Shown here piece by piece: positions 14,715-25,456 of a DNA stretch of 64,000 bases. The translations under genes and the position numbers were made by a program. Every line of letters starts with the position of its first letter. Positions within the stretch are counted from its first letter, which is position 1. The notes below the pieces were generated by a model, which saw only the letters and a program-made list of their open reading frames with translations, had not been told where the DNA came from and did no database searches. Source of the DNA: Chrysomallon squamiferum (taxonomy: Eukaryota > Mollusca > Gastropoda > Neomphalida > Peltospiridae); NCBI GenBank assembly GCA_012295275.1, contig CM022670.1:37046189-37110188 (forward strand), read 5' to 3'.

Positions 14715-14746
<32 letters not shown>

Positions 14747-15614
14747 TTAAAAGTAATAATAATTCAAATAACAAACAAATCAAATATGCTAAAGGGAAAC
14801 AGATGTAATCTAATCTTTCTCAAAATGTCAAGTTTAATTGTAACATTACTTTACTACCAATGTTCAGCTATGTTAATAGGATCATGGAATATTTATTCCA
14901 TAATTATTACTTTTTTTGGGGGTAGAGGGTGGATTGAGTTATTTGCACTCAGTGTGGAGAAATCAGAAAGTCATGAAAGATTCATAAAATAATGCTCCTC
15001 TGTCTAAAGTTGCTTTTAATATCATTAGTGCTTACTACTGCTGATTAAAATATTTGATACATAACATATATTTTTATAAGACATTTTATAAAAATGTTAA
15101 GAAAAAAACAACCTTAAATAAGTATTAATTATTTTGTATTACCTGCTTCATTTAACAGTTTAAAGATTGCTACTGTTGTCTTGTTTGAAATGGCAGCTTT
15201 GCCTTTCAAGCTATCTGCCCGTGTGCCATCTCCAGCAGTGATACAGTCCTTTGATTTGAGCAATACTTGACTGGAATTATTCACTATTTTGTACACTACC
15301 TTTGTCTTCCCTTCTATAATTTTGTCACCAATTTCCAGTTCTACAAGTTCAAATAAATAAATAAATAAATAAATAAATAACTATATTAAACCTTTAAAAA
15401 TAAAAATAAATTAAAAGAAATGTGTACTAATGTTTCTTGGGCATGTAGTGTATCTTAATAAATTAATGTATTTCTGTCTTTCTTTTTTTCTTTTTCTACT
15501 ACTTTTTATTTTATAATTTTTCAATATAAATATTTTATAACTGGCACATAAACATTTCTAATCTGACAATATATATTGTTATTAGTTCTATTTAAAAGAA
15601 GCCATTCTTAAATG

Positions 15615-15662
<48 letters not shown>

Positions 15663-15984
15663 GATATCGAATAAACAAAATTTAAAAAAAAAATGGAAAT
15701 TTTACTTCTCATGCTTTATAAACAAACAAATTTTCTTTTCTTTCTTCCTTCATATATATATATTATTTTTTATTTTAAACTTTTATTATAACTAGTATAT
15801 AACGTATAAGCACCATCTTTTTATTCAAGTGATAGAAGATAAGAAATTAGAATGCATGGGCCAGCTAAGCCTCGTCGGCTTCATAAAATTTTTAAAAATA
15901 TTGAATTTAAGCTAAATGTCACTGTCAGCATTTCAAAAATTACAGTCAAGAAAACAAAACAGTTCACTTACTTTCTGGTTCCAT
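11731..15984 (-). CDS. PAICS: Bifunctional SAICAR synthetase / AIR carboxylase (PAICS), 8 coding exons
   Basis: Cytosolic purine-synthesis enzyme that carboxylates AIR to CAIR and then ligates aspartate to form SAICAR. Coding exons from the start: 15984-15972, 15340-15143, 14711-14533, 14142-13935, 13411-13242, 12912-12735, 12393-12235, 11894-11731; 422 aa against 425 in human. The N-terminal half (about 1-256) is the SAICAR synthetase, with [35 protein letters not shown] and [12 protein letters not shown]. The C-terminal half (about 257-422) is a class II PurE-type AIR carboxylase, with FMGSASD and [16 protein letters not shown]. The first coding exon is only 13 nt (ATG plus three and a third codons); it is supported because it joins in phase to give MEPEKLEIGDKI, like the family N-terminus. 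All key blocks are intact. Confidence 0.96.
14719..14746. repeat. Poly(A) run (poly(T) on the PAICS strand)
   Basis: A homopolymer of about 28 nt just upstream, on the gene strand, of the PAICS exon-3 acceptor at 14712-14714. It may act as an oversized polypyrimidine tract. Confidence 0.85.
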
Positions 15985-17983
15985 TTTTATTTCGAGTTGT
16001 TTGTGTTAGCCGTTTAAACTTATTCAATTTTCCCGGCAGTCTCTCAACGAATGCCAGAACAGCGAAAGTAAAAAGAAAGAGCAAAGAACGAGAATAGACT
16101 GCTTCCAAATGTATGACGGTTGCTATAATATACCTGTTAAAATTAACGGAATCAAAGCACAAAGAAACAGTCCACAAACACTTTCGGCAATCTACGGAAG
16201 AAGTCGATCATTGACTAGATTTTATAATGCCTTTAATAGACACATCTAGTCAAAGTTACGATGATTAAAAACAACATCTACATAAACAAGAGAATCACAC
16301 AAAACATTATTATATTCGTAACTTTAAAAGGACAGTCTTTTATTATTATTATTATCACGTATCATTTTGTTTAGCCTACAGATAAAATAATTAACGAATA
16401 ATTAAATATTTAACAACACATTTCATTTTATTATTTTTGGCATAATTTTAACATTCGAGAGAGGAATCGTACTGGTGCCACTGTTGTTGGGGTGGAGGCA
16501 AAAAGAGCTTATTTGATTTATATTTGAAATGGAAAGTGGGAATAAATTCTGGGACCTATCACTCATCGAGCAAACGCTGTACCACAGTTCTAACATTTTA
16601 ATCAGAATTTTAAAGGATATCGTTATTATTATTCATTTTGGGTGGATGATGTAAGTGATGGAGTGATGATTTTTATTATTATTATTATTATTATTATATA
16701 CCATTCACTGATTCAGTTCACCGATTCAGAAAATGCAAAACATAACTATCTAAAGAATATATTAAATGACGTATGTTTAAACATATCCCGAAACATTCAT
16801 TCTTTGAATAGTTACTAATTGTCAGTTTTGTTTATTGTTATCATTTTGTTCTTGTTGCTAAAAAATAAATAAATAAATAAATTAATAAATAATAATAATA
16901 ATAAATAACTTCTTTCACGTGCGCCTTCACAGTCAGACATTCCATAACACAACCTTTGACAAACCAATTGTGTTACTAACTACAATGCGAAATGGCGTAC
17001 AAAGTCCGTGGATGAGAATTAATCCAGTGACCCAGTATGTCACAAAAAAGCATCCTAAACACTCATCACATACCTGAAAAAACAACAAAAAAACAACAAC
17101 ATTGTTTCCCCATATACAATTGAAATATTAACTCTCAATTAATATTGTTTTAGTATGCATATAATAAACTAGTTTCATGCAACAAACACACGTATATACG
17201 TTAACATAAACAAAGATATTTACTTTCTAGACGTTTTCTGAGGGACAGACATAACATTTCCCATGTTTCTTTTTATAAACATTTTTATTTTTAATAAACT
17301 GCTTTGTACGTTACATCGATCCACCACAATTATGACGTTTCTATTTGTATGCTTATTTGTATTTGTTCTTAAAAATGCCTAATCTGCCTGTGGATGATTT
17401 GATTTTAGAGAAATGTGCAATAAAAGATGGGATTTCTTGATCTTATTAACTGACAGTAAAGACAAATACCTTTTCATTTTTATAAATATATACTGTATTA
17501 TTACAGAGCAATAATGAAAGACAGTAAAACATGTATGTGCATATCTGTTTATACTGATAACTTTTATTTAAAGTAATAACTTGTCATAATCTAATTAAGA
17601 CAGCTGTTAGTATTTGCTTTATTTTGAATAACATAATGTGAAATAGGGTGGATATAAAATATTAAAAAAAAAAACACAACAGCACTGGGCTTCTTTATAC
17701 ATTAAACCCTCAGCATATACACAGAAAAATAAGTGTATAAAGTTTGTTCAACAAATTTTTACATTAAAAATTATAAAATGTTTTAATAAAACTGTTTTAT
17801 TTTAGTACATCAGACTTCACAGCACTCTGCACAGCAGTAGTTTGCAGTTTATCAATCTGCTCTGTATAAATATAACAATATGAAAAAAAAGAAAAACAAT
17901 TTGGACACATTTCACAAAACTGTTGTGGAAGTTTAACTGACTTGTTAGTATTATTAATTTTTTTTTTTTTTTTTTTTTTTCTT
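15985..17983. other. Intergenic: PAICS 5' region and XPNPEP3 3' UTR
   Basis: The PAICS promoter and 5' UTR should lie just right of 15984, where base composition is less AT-rich (about 16020-16220). The XPNPEP3 3' UTR lies left of 17984 and begins, on the gene strand, with a run of 23 A residues just after the stop codon. Candidate AATAAA signals on the minus strand occur near 17797 and 17610. No further exon was recognised. Confidence 0.5.
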
Positions 17984-20900
17984 TTAAAAAGTTTTTCTTT
18001 GCATTATTCTTTCAATGTCAGACAGTGTTTTGGGACACTCTGCAGACAAGACAACAGGTTTAGATTCTGTAATGAGTATGTTATCTTCAATGCGAATTCC
18101 AATCCCGCGGAATTCTTTGGGCACAGAAGCTCTAGTTTTGGTATGTAGATTCCTAGAACAAAAAACAACAACAAAAACAATAAATTTGTTTTTAATATTT
18201 TTGAAATTTGACATTAAATCTTGTTGTCAGACACTATCCTGTCAATCAAGACTATAAAGATAATTATTTTGGATAAATAAAAAAATAACCATTTTTTGGA
18301 ATGTGCTTCATTAACAAATCAATAACTACAAATATATTTTCACAAACTTGACTTTCTTCTTTTTGTTCATAATTGCCAAGAAAATGTAAAATTTCACCAA
18401 CTTCCATTAGTGTCAATGCTAATAAGTTAAATAAGCTAACATCAGTAAATTGAGTGGAATAAATGTATTAAACAAAAACACTGCCATTTTCATCTTGTAG
18501 TAATACTTTTTAAAATTAAGGTGAATTCAAATTCGTACCAGGTTCTATAGTGATAATCATTCCTGGTTGTAACTTAATACTGCGTGGAATCTCTGCTGTG
18601 TCATGCACATCCATTCCAAGGTAATGACCGACATGATGTGGGCAGAATTCTCTGGTAATCTGATAAAATTATGCAGAACATCAAAACAGGCCTTTTTTCT
18701 TTAATAAATTTATTTAAATTCCTCCATTAATGTACATGTTCTCACAAGCAAAAAAACCCCAAAAATATATATATATATATATATATATATTACTAATTTT
18801 AGCTACATTCTTATTCATCTTATTTATTTTTTAAATATAAAAATGAATGACTATTAGCACTCCAAAATGTATTCATATATGTTTTATTTTTATTAGACCA
18901 TCTCTTTCATAAAAATAATTTTGTTTCTTAAAAGATAATTGATTTATTTTAAAATTATAATAACAATAACCAAAAAAAATTTTTAAAAAAATGAGAAAAA
19001 CTAAAATAGAGTTAACTTGCCTTTAACTTGTCTGTCTCATTTGTGCCTTCTGGTATAAACCCAAGATTCTTTAACTGAATTCCAATTAGCTCCAACATCT
19101 TTCTATAAATTTCATCCAAAGAATATTTGGTAGTGCAGAGTGCAATACATGACTCCTGAACAGAAAGGACTGCATCATACAGAGCCCTTTGTGTTGGATT
19201 AAATTTGCCTGAAATCAGATTAACAAAAATATTTTAAACATTTTAAAACTAATGTACATTTTCACCAAAAATATAAAATAATTTATCTGCAAATTGTATG
19301 TCCAAGGGAAGCAATCAAGTATGAATCATATCAATAAAAATATTTTACCAAGAGAGAAATACACAAATAATATTTAATTAGTGTTTTCCCTGTGCAGCAA
19401 TAGGACAGCAGTCCAAGTTGCAATGTTTGGGGCCACCCGAGAGTCTGAAATTCAGAAAATGCCCATTCTCATTTGTCTAAATTTTCAAAAAAAGGTGCTG
19501 AAAATTAGTGCAATATTTCCCCAAATCCATCCATAATTATTGCTGTTTGCAGGCATCAATTCGTCAAGCAAAAAACACTTTTTATTGCTAATAAACAAAT
19601 ACTAATCAGCACTTTATACTGCTAATGAACAAATATGAATGACACTTTTTAGAGACATCAAATATTCAAATAGGTTTATTTAACAGACCTTGTCAATTCT
19701 ACCCTTTTGAAAATAGAAAATATATTTTAAAAAAATGCCCCTTTATCTACATACACACTGCCCCTTTTCCAGTATGGGGACACCATTATTAATTATTAAA
19801 AAAATATATATATTTCCAATATGCAGAAAATGGAAATCTCACTTGTTTTAAAAACAAATGTGTGATTTTTAGACTTTAACCTGACACTGGCCATGTACGG
19901 GTGATATCACTGGTATAGCCAAAATATTCACATCCAGCATCCATCAGAACCAGCTCTCCTCCATGGATTATCTGATCATTACTGATGTAATGAATTGTGT
20001 TTGCTCTGTTACCACCTTAAAAAAAAAAAAATAAAAAATGATTTGTTTTTATTTTATATTCAAAATTATAAAGATCAAAATAAAAAGGTTAGTATAGTTT
20101 GATACATAGATAACTGCTTTGTATGCAGATATGGAATAACCAGGTTAGTTAAAAAAAACCTGAAACAAACAATGATTTGTTGTGTGTACTGTTAGGGGTA
20201 CAAAAATAACCTTACTAGTACTTTGGGACAGTCTTGCTAGAGTTATCTACCTGCAACTACAGGTGGATAAGCCAAAAACTGTGCATCTCGCATTCGACAT
20301 TCAAAATCCATCTTTGCATGAAGATATGACTCATTCACCTGAAAAGCAAAATAACAGTTATAAACATGTCAAACTAATTAAAAAGACAAAATATTTGAAA
20401 AATAGTAATAAAATAAAAAATACAACAACAAACTATTTTTTCTCTTTATTATAGCTGCATATTGCTATCATACTGTCTTAGAAAAATAAAAGATACAAAA
20501 GACTTTAGAATAAATTATGATTGTTAATTTAATGATACATTATGACTTATCATCAATTTGTATAAATTGTATCACAAAAATTCTTTTGATGTTTACTTTA
20601 TTTATATTTTAGCTACAAATTCAATTTTAAAATATGGTTATTATCCTGGTGAGAAATTCAGGAACACTACATTTTTCATTAATTCAGTTGTTATCCTAAC
20701 CTACAGAAAAACACACACACTTTTTATTTTATTTTATTTTATTTTACTTACCCCTGGATATGAAAACTTCATCACTTCCACAAAAGCATTCGATGCTATC
20801 TGACATGTCTTTGTCATCAGTTCTATTTCTGCCTGGCTTTTAATAAGCCTCAACTTCTGACAGTGATACACAGTACTTTCCAAGTACTCATATCGTTTTT

Positions 20901-21516
20901 CTTTCAGAAAATATTTCATAACATCCCTGTGGAATGTTGGATGCACTGGTTTGATGTAGTCATACCACAAGGCAAAATTATCCATTCTTTTACAACAATC
21001 ACTGAGAAACATTTCAATTTCCTCAGTACTGTGAACTTCCTCTATTCCAGTAAGCCACCGAGCACCTTCCACCCCTGACCTTGGTCCATCCCACAACTCC
21101 TTCAGAGGGTCTTTCTTTGGTACAAAAAGGATTGAACAGATATCTTGTTTGTTATCTATTGAAGTGTGCATGACAAGCAGGCTGTCAGGTTCCTGGAAAC
21201 CAGTGAGATAGATAAAGTCTGAATTCTGTCTGAATTGATATGGAATGTCAGCAGTCATATACAGCTTGGTTGCTGAGGGAAAAATGAATATGTGACTTTT
21301 CACAGACTTAACGTTTTTGTAATTTTCCATTGCCAAGTGACGCAATTTTGTCCTCCTCATCTTGTATTCTTCTTTGGAAATCCCTAATGTCACCTCACCT
21401 TCTTTTAGGAGGTGTGGATGTGTTGCAGCAGTTGGTTGTCCAAATTTTCGAAATGGACATATTTGGTAACATTTGCATTTGGATAATACAAATGAACTTA
21501 ATTCCTTGAATATCAT
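17984..21516 (-). CDS. XPNPEP3: Xaa-Pro aminopeptidase 3 (XPNPEP3), 6 coding exons, apparent 1-nt frameshift in last exon
   Basis: Metallo-aminopeptidase that removes an N-terminal residue preceding proline; the vertebrate protein is mitochondrial. Coding exons from the start: 21516-20752, 20338-20251, 20015-19881, 19208-19021, 18659-18539, 18152-17984; about 490 aa. The AMP_N domain follows residue 30 ([29 protein letters not shown]). The creatinase-fold metal ligands are Asp310, Asp321, His404 and Glu431 (TIEPG); the fifth is the Glu of IRIEDN in the last exon. The start ATG lies 3 nt into an exon that follows a poly(T) acceptor, so a non-coding or short coding upstream exon is likely. Two oddities: the intron 18660-19020 has a GC donor (AAG|GCAAGT), and the last exon enters in the GIYIP frame but the conserved [12 protein letters not shown] lies in another frame, needing one extra base in the A4 run (T4 at 18136-18139 on the plus strand). 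Confidence 0.93.
18136..18139 (-). other. XPNPEP3: Frameshift site in the last XPNPEP3 exon
   Basis: On the gene strand the exon starts GIYIPK in the frame set by the previous exon (EPG|IYIP is a strongly conserved block). Downstream residues [14 protein letters not shown] and the family C-terminus are in the +1-shifted frame. One additional A in this four-A run restores a normal protein. As printed, the frame runs about 45 codons of unrelated residues to a TAA and loses the fifth metal ligand. It may be a homopolymer assembly error, an indel allele, or a true lesion. Confidence 0.75.
19576..19650. repeat. Short tandem repeat, 33-34 bp period
   Basis: CACTTT...GCTAATRAACAAATA units start at 19576, 19610 and (partial) 19643, in XPNPEP3 intron 19209-19880. 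The surrounding block 19385-19800 is unlike the flanking AT-rich intron and may be an unrecognised repeat. Confidence 0.6.
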
Positions 21517-21518
21517 AT

Positions 21519-21531
21519 CTAAAACAATAAT

Positions 21532-21567
<36 letters not shown>

Positions 21568-22489
21568 ATAATCTATCAATCATTGAAATACTGAACACAA
21601 TTTTATTATTATTATTATAATTTTTTTTTTTTTTTAAATAACTAAAGTTTAGGTGAATTATTTATTTAAAATTTTTTTTCTCCAATTTACTGATGAAATA
21701 TTTTTATATAAATTGTGATTATTTGGTTGGAGGTTATGATGCAATGCATTATTTCCTCAACAAAACAACAAAATGAAGCCCCGAAACAACCAGAATGTAC
21801 TAAAATTAAGAACTAGAAATCATTACCTGGATTTTAACTAAAACAAACACGCCGAGGTCAAGTCACCCAATACTTTTTTTAAAGTATGTACTTACTTAAT
21901 TGTTACTTTCAGTTTTAGTAACTGTCAACAAAATTGAGATTAAAACCAGGAAACTTTTCAATTTGTTGCTTGATATTCGGTTTAAAACAATATGTTAGAA
22001 AGTAAATAAACCATAACGTCATGGTTACTTCGTTGTTTTATAATAAACTGACCAGAAACAAATTTGACATAAGCTGTTAAGCAGGTACATTCGGTTTTAT
22101 CTTGGTTGATGCGATTCTGAAGCAAATAAATGCATTAGAGTGGTCTCCCTTATGCAGGCAAATTCTGAACATAGGTAATTTCACGAAATTATCTAACTAT
22201 GCTCTCCGACCTACGTAGCGATTACTTACAAGAATAATTTAATATATAACGCAGAAATACAAGAAAGGGCGTGAAACTGTGATGTGCGACAGCTTGAGAC
22301 AAACAACTACTGACAGCTTTAGTCAACTTGTACGTATATGATATCTCTTTGCCAATATGATTTCTCTTCTAGTTCGAGTTCTTCGAGAACTTCTTGTCAC
22401 CTGTGTGTCTGTAGCTGTGGGTGCAAGCTAAAACTCCTGACTATTTTTTTTTCTTTTTTTTTCAGTGTTTGTGAAATTTATTATTAAAA
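21519..22489. other. XPNPEP3 5' region
   Basis: Begins with a long A tract at about 21534-21565 (poly(T) on the gene strand, preceding the first mapped acceptor). The remainder, 21700-22450, has mixed composition and should contain the XPNPEP3 promoter and 5' exon. I could not define them. Confidence 0.4.
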
Positions 22490-22746
22490 ATGGCTGGGGT
22501 AAAACGTACCTTTGAAGGAAAAGGAAAATGCACGCCATCAAATAAGAGGTCTGTGATAGACTTGGAAACGAAGATGAAAAATTATACAAAAACATGAAGG
22601 AGGTCAATGTTTATTTTCAGTAGCTGTTTAATTTCGTATTGCACTATCAACAGCTAACATTATTGTAAAGGATGCTGCAAGAAAAAAGGATAACGCAAAT
22701 GAAGCAATACCAACGAAAGCTTCAATCGTGACGAAAAAACGAACAG
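22490..22746 (+). pseudogene. Decayed Tigger (pogo-type) transposase, N-terminal part
   Basis: Starts with ATG and MAGVKRTFEGKGKC, a typical Tigger leader, then SNKRSVIDLETKMK. A 1-nt indel in an A run near 22580 shifts the frame, after which IIQKHEGGQ and, past a stop codon, ALSTANIIVKDAARKK and ASIVTKKRT follow the pattern of the N-terminal helix-turn-helix of this family. The copy is dead (stop plus frameshift). It is broken at 22746-22748 by insertion of a younger element and resumes at 25041. No terminal inverted repeat of this older element was found. Confidence 0.8.
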
Positions 22747-22748
22747 TA

Positions 22749-22771
22749 TAGTGGAACCTCGAGTTACGAAC
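22749..22771 (+). repeat. Left terminal inverted repeat of the Tigger element
   Basis: TAGTGGAACCTCGAG... is the usual start of Tigger-like termini. It pairs with 25016-25038 on the other strand. Confidence 0.85.
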
Positions 22772-23098
22772 GCCTCGAAGCACGAACAAATCGGTTTACG
22801 AACCGTGATCTTGGGTAATTTTTGCCTCGGTTTACGAATAATGTCCCGAGTTACGAACGACAAGCTTTCTTTTGATGTCGGTTTTAGCGCCAATAGCTAG
22901 TAAAGAAGAGAACACCAGAACCGAGGTCAAAGTAAGGATTATAGGCATGCCCTATAGCAAATATATATCGTGAATTAGGGCCTTTAGTCTTCGACACCCA
23001 GTTGCAGCTTGATAGCATTTGCATTGGGATTGTGTGCTCGCATTTTTTAAAGTGTTGCTACTTTTATGTGTATATTTTTTTATTATAACCTATCCAAT

Positions 23099-24865
23099 AT
23101 GGCGCCCAAGAAAATAAAAAGTGAAAGCGATAATGCTTGTGGAAAGTATAAAAGTATCACAGTAGAGATTAAGAAAGAAATAATTGCAAAACATGAGAGT
23201 GGCGTTCGTGTGACTGACATTGCTAGGTATTACAGTATGGCGAAGTCAACAATTTGCACCATCCTCAAGAAAAAAGAAGTAATCAAGACAGCCAATGTGG
23301 CCAAAGGTGTGACTAATCTCACGAGGCAAAGGTCCCAAATTTTAGATGAAGTTGAAAAACTTCTCTTAATTTGGATCAATGAAAAGCTACTTGCAGGAGA
23401 TAGCGTTAGTGAGGCAATAATATCCAAAAAAGCTAAGCTTTTGCATAGTGATTTGTTGTCAACATTGCCTAGTACATCTGCTAAAAGTGATGAGTTTAAA
23501 GCCAGCAGAGGTTGGTTTGAGAAGTTTAAAAAAAGAACAGGCATTCATGTTATTAGGCATCAGGAAGCTGCAAGTTCCAACAAGAAAGAAGCAGAAATGT
23601 TTAAGGTGAAATTTGAGAACTTTGTCACAGAGGAAGGCTACATACCACAACAAGTCTTTAACTGCGATGAGATGGGTCTCTTCTGGAAGAAAATGCCAAA
23701 GAGGACGTTTATCACAGAGGAAGAGAAGGCTCTACCGGGGCACAAACCAGTTAAGGACAGGCTGACGTTGCTGTTATGTGCCAATGCAAGTGGCGACTGC
23801 AAGATTAAGCCACTGTTGGTCTACCACTCAGAAAATCCCTGCGTCTTTAATTGCAATAATGTCCAGAAAAACAAACTCCCTGTGATGTGGAGAGCTAATG
23901 AGAAGGCATGGGTGACAAGACTTATCTTCATGGAATGGCTGACTAAAGTGTTTGCCCCAAGTGTGAAGAGGTATTTGGAGGAAAATCATCTGCCACTTCG
24001 ATGTCTCTTGATTATGGATAATGCTCCTGCACACCCCCCAGATTTGGAGGAGGTCTTGGATATCAAGTATAACTTCATTAAGGTCAAATTCCTGCCTGCC
24101 AACACAACTCTGTTACTTCAACCCATGGAGCAACAAGTGATCTCAAACTTCAAGAAATTGTACACAAAGGCTCTCTTTTCAAAGTGTTTTCAGATAACAA
24201 ATGATACTAATTTGACACTCAGAGACTTCTGGAAAGATCACTTCAACATTTTCCATTGCATCAACCTCCTAGACAAGGCGTGGAACGATGTCTCTACCTA
24301 CACTTTGCACTGTGCTTGGAGAAAACTTTGGCCAGGGTGTGTACCAGAAAAAGGCTTAGAGGTATTCGAGGTAGACATGTCATTTAGATTAGTGGATGAG
24401 ATTGTGTCCTTGGGAAAAAATATGGGCCTGGAAGTCAATGGCGATGACATAGAGGAGCTTATTGAAGATTACAGCGAAGAACTCACTACAGAGGAGCTTG
24501 TAAATCTTCAGAGTGAACAACTCAAGGCATTAAAGCATGAGCAATTGTCTGATGATAAAGAGGTAAGGACTGAGGTTTCTACTGCTAGAATAAAAGAAAT
24601 TTGCAGTAAGTGGGCTGATATTGAAGAGTTTATTGTGAACCATCACCCAAACAAACTTGTGGCAAACAGGGCAGTTACCTTGATAAATGATAATGCGATG
24701 GCACACTTCAGAAACATTCTCCGACAAAGAATGAAACAAATTTCTCTTGATCGTTTCCTTATGCAGAAAGAAGCAGAACCAGATACCAAAAGACAACGAA
24801 AACAAACTGCTGAAGGAGCATTCCCCAGTGTTACTATGGAAGGAGTCTCGCTTTCCAAACAATAA
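23099..24865 (+). CDS. Tigger-type transposase, uninterrupted ORF, 588 aa
   Basis: DDE-superfamily transposase of the pogo/Tigger group. An upstream in-frame ATG (23066) adds 11 hydrophobic residues; the family-like start is MAPKKIKSES at 23099. Order of domains: CENP-B/psq-type helix-turn-helix (about 15-70, with GVRVTDIARYYSMAKSTICTI), CENPB-type second HTH (about 80-150, ending ASRGWFEKFKKRTG), and the DDE endonuclease core (about 180-400). Acidic core residues: Asp190 in NCDEMGLFWKKMP, Asp307 in IMDNAPAHP, and Glu344 in LLQPMEQQVI, where the family normally has Asp (QPMD). The C-terminal TTEELVNLQSEQ block is also typical. Codon use and lack of stops suggest a young insertion, though the Asp-to-Glu change could impair it. 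No intron is apparent. Confidence 0.93.
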   Translation: MAPKKIKSESDNACGKYKSITVEIKKEIIAKHESGVRVTDIARYYSMAKSTICTILKKKEVIKTANVAKGVTNLTRQRSQILDEVEKLLLIWINEKLLAGDSVSEAIISKKAKLLHSDLLSTLPSTSAKSDEFKASRGWFEKFKKRTGIHVIRHQEAASSNKKEAEMFKVKFENFVTEEGYIPQQVFNCDEMGLFWKKMPKRTFITEEEKALPGHKPVKDRLTLLLCANASGDCKIKPLLVYHSENPCVFNCNNVQKNKLPVMWRANEKAWVTRLIFMEWLTKVFAPSVKRYLEENHLPLRCLLIMDNAPAHPPDLEEVLDIKYNFIKVKFLPANTTLLLQPMEQQVISNFKKLYTKALFSKCFQITNDTNLTLRDFWKDHFNIFHCINLLDKAWNDVSTYTLHCAWRKLWPGCVPEKGLEVFEVDMSFRLVDEIVSLGKNMGLEVNGDDIEELIEDYSEELTTEELVNLQSEQLKALKHEQLSDDKEVRTEVSTARIKEICSKWADIEEFIVNHHPNKLVANRAVTLINDNAMAHFRNILRQRMKQISLDRFLMQKEAEPDTKRQRKQTAEGAFPSVTMEGVSLSKQ

Positions 24866-25015
24866 CTTCCTCCTCTTCACTGTCACCATCCACCCGTGAC
24901 AGACTCTCCACCACATTGTGTTTATTCCGGTTAAAAAGCCCTGAAAACAGTGAAAATAAAATGTTATTTCAAAGCTTCGGTTTATGATCCCAGAGAAAGT
25001 TCTGGAACAAATTAA

Positions 25016-25038
25016 GTTTGTAACCTGATGTTCCACTT
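25016..25038 (-). repeat. Right terminal inverted repeat of the Tigger element
   Basis: Reverse complement reads AAGTGGAACATCAGGTTAC, matching the left end at most positions. Confidence 0.85.
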
Positions 25039-25040
25039 TA

Positions 25041-25456
25041 AGTGAAATGGAAGACTGTTTGGATGGAAGATCAAATCCAAAAACATGTTTCTTTAAACAT
25101 GTTTACTATTCATTCAAAGCCCAAGTGCATTTTTAAAGACATAAAATAAAAATGTCCAAATTGATTCAGAAATTTGAAGTCAGCACAGGTTAACACTAGT
25201 TTATTTCTGCTTTGATAAGAATGCATGGATGACTATCCCGATATTTGTAGACTGGTTTTTTTATCAGTTTTATATTGAGGCTCAGTATTGTAATGAAAAA
25301 TATTGCTTACTTTGGACAGTGCACCTGGACTTAACATACTTAAAAAAAAAAAAATTCTTTCCTTTGTTAAAATTGTATATCCCACCCCAAATAGTACCTC
25401 TGTACTGCAGCCAATGGACCAGGGAGTCTTTGCTATCTTTAAAGCCTGTTATCTGA
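25041..25456 (+). pseudogene. Decayed Tigger transposase, C-terminal part (continuation of 22490-22746)
   Basis: Directly after the younger element the older copy resumes: SEME, then in a shifted frame WMEDQIQKHVSLN and FKDIK, then after an internal deletion NAWMTIPIFVDWF and EAQYCNEKY, then in another frame PNSTSVLQPMDQGVFAIFK. These are ordered blocks of a Tigger transposase with frameshifts, stops and a missing central segment that includes the first and second catalytic Asp. The third catalytic Asp (25417-25419) is retained. No sequence similar to the C-terminal third is seen after 25456. Confidence 0.82.

Larger units (their letters stand above)
22747..25040 (+). mobile_element. Full-length Tigger-family (Tc1/mariner superfamily, pogo group) DNA transposon with TA target duplication
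   Basis: Element 22749-25038 (2290 bp) flanked by TA at 22747-22748 and 25039-25040. The ends are imperfect inverted repeats: GTGGAACCTCGAGTTACGAAC at 22751 pairs with the complement of 25016-25036, 17 of 21 matching. Inside the left end are four copies of a gagttacgaac/cggtttacgaa motif (22761, 22792, 22828, 22848). A related CGGTTTATGA lies near the right end at about 24977. One intact transposase ORF fills most of the element. Removing the element and one TA rejoins the flanking, older Tigger reading frame without a shift. Confidence 0.9.

Noticed and set aside
14522-14992. 156-aa plus-strand ORF
   Set aside because: It runs through the antisense of PAICS exon 3, a poly(A) tract and intron.
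24530-25036. 168-aa minus-strand ORF over the transposase end
   Set aside because: Antisense shadow of the transposase and its 3' region; no family features.
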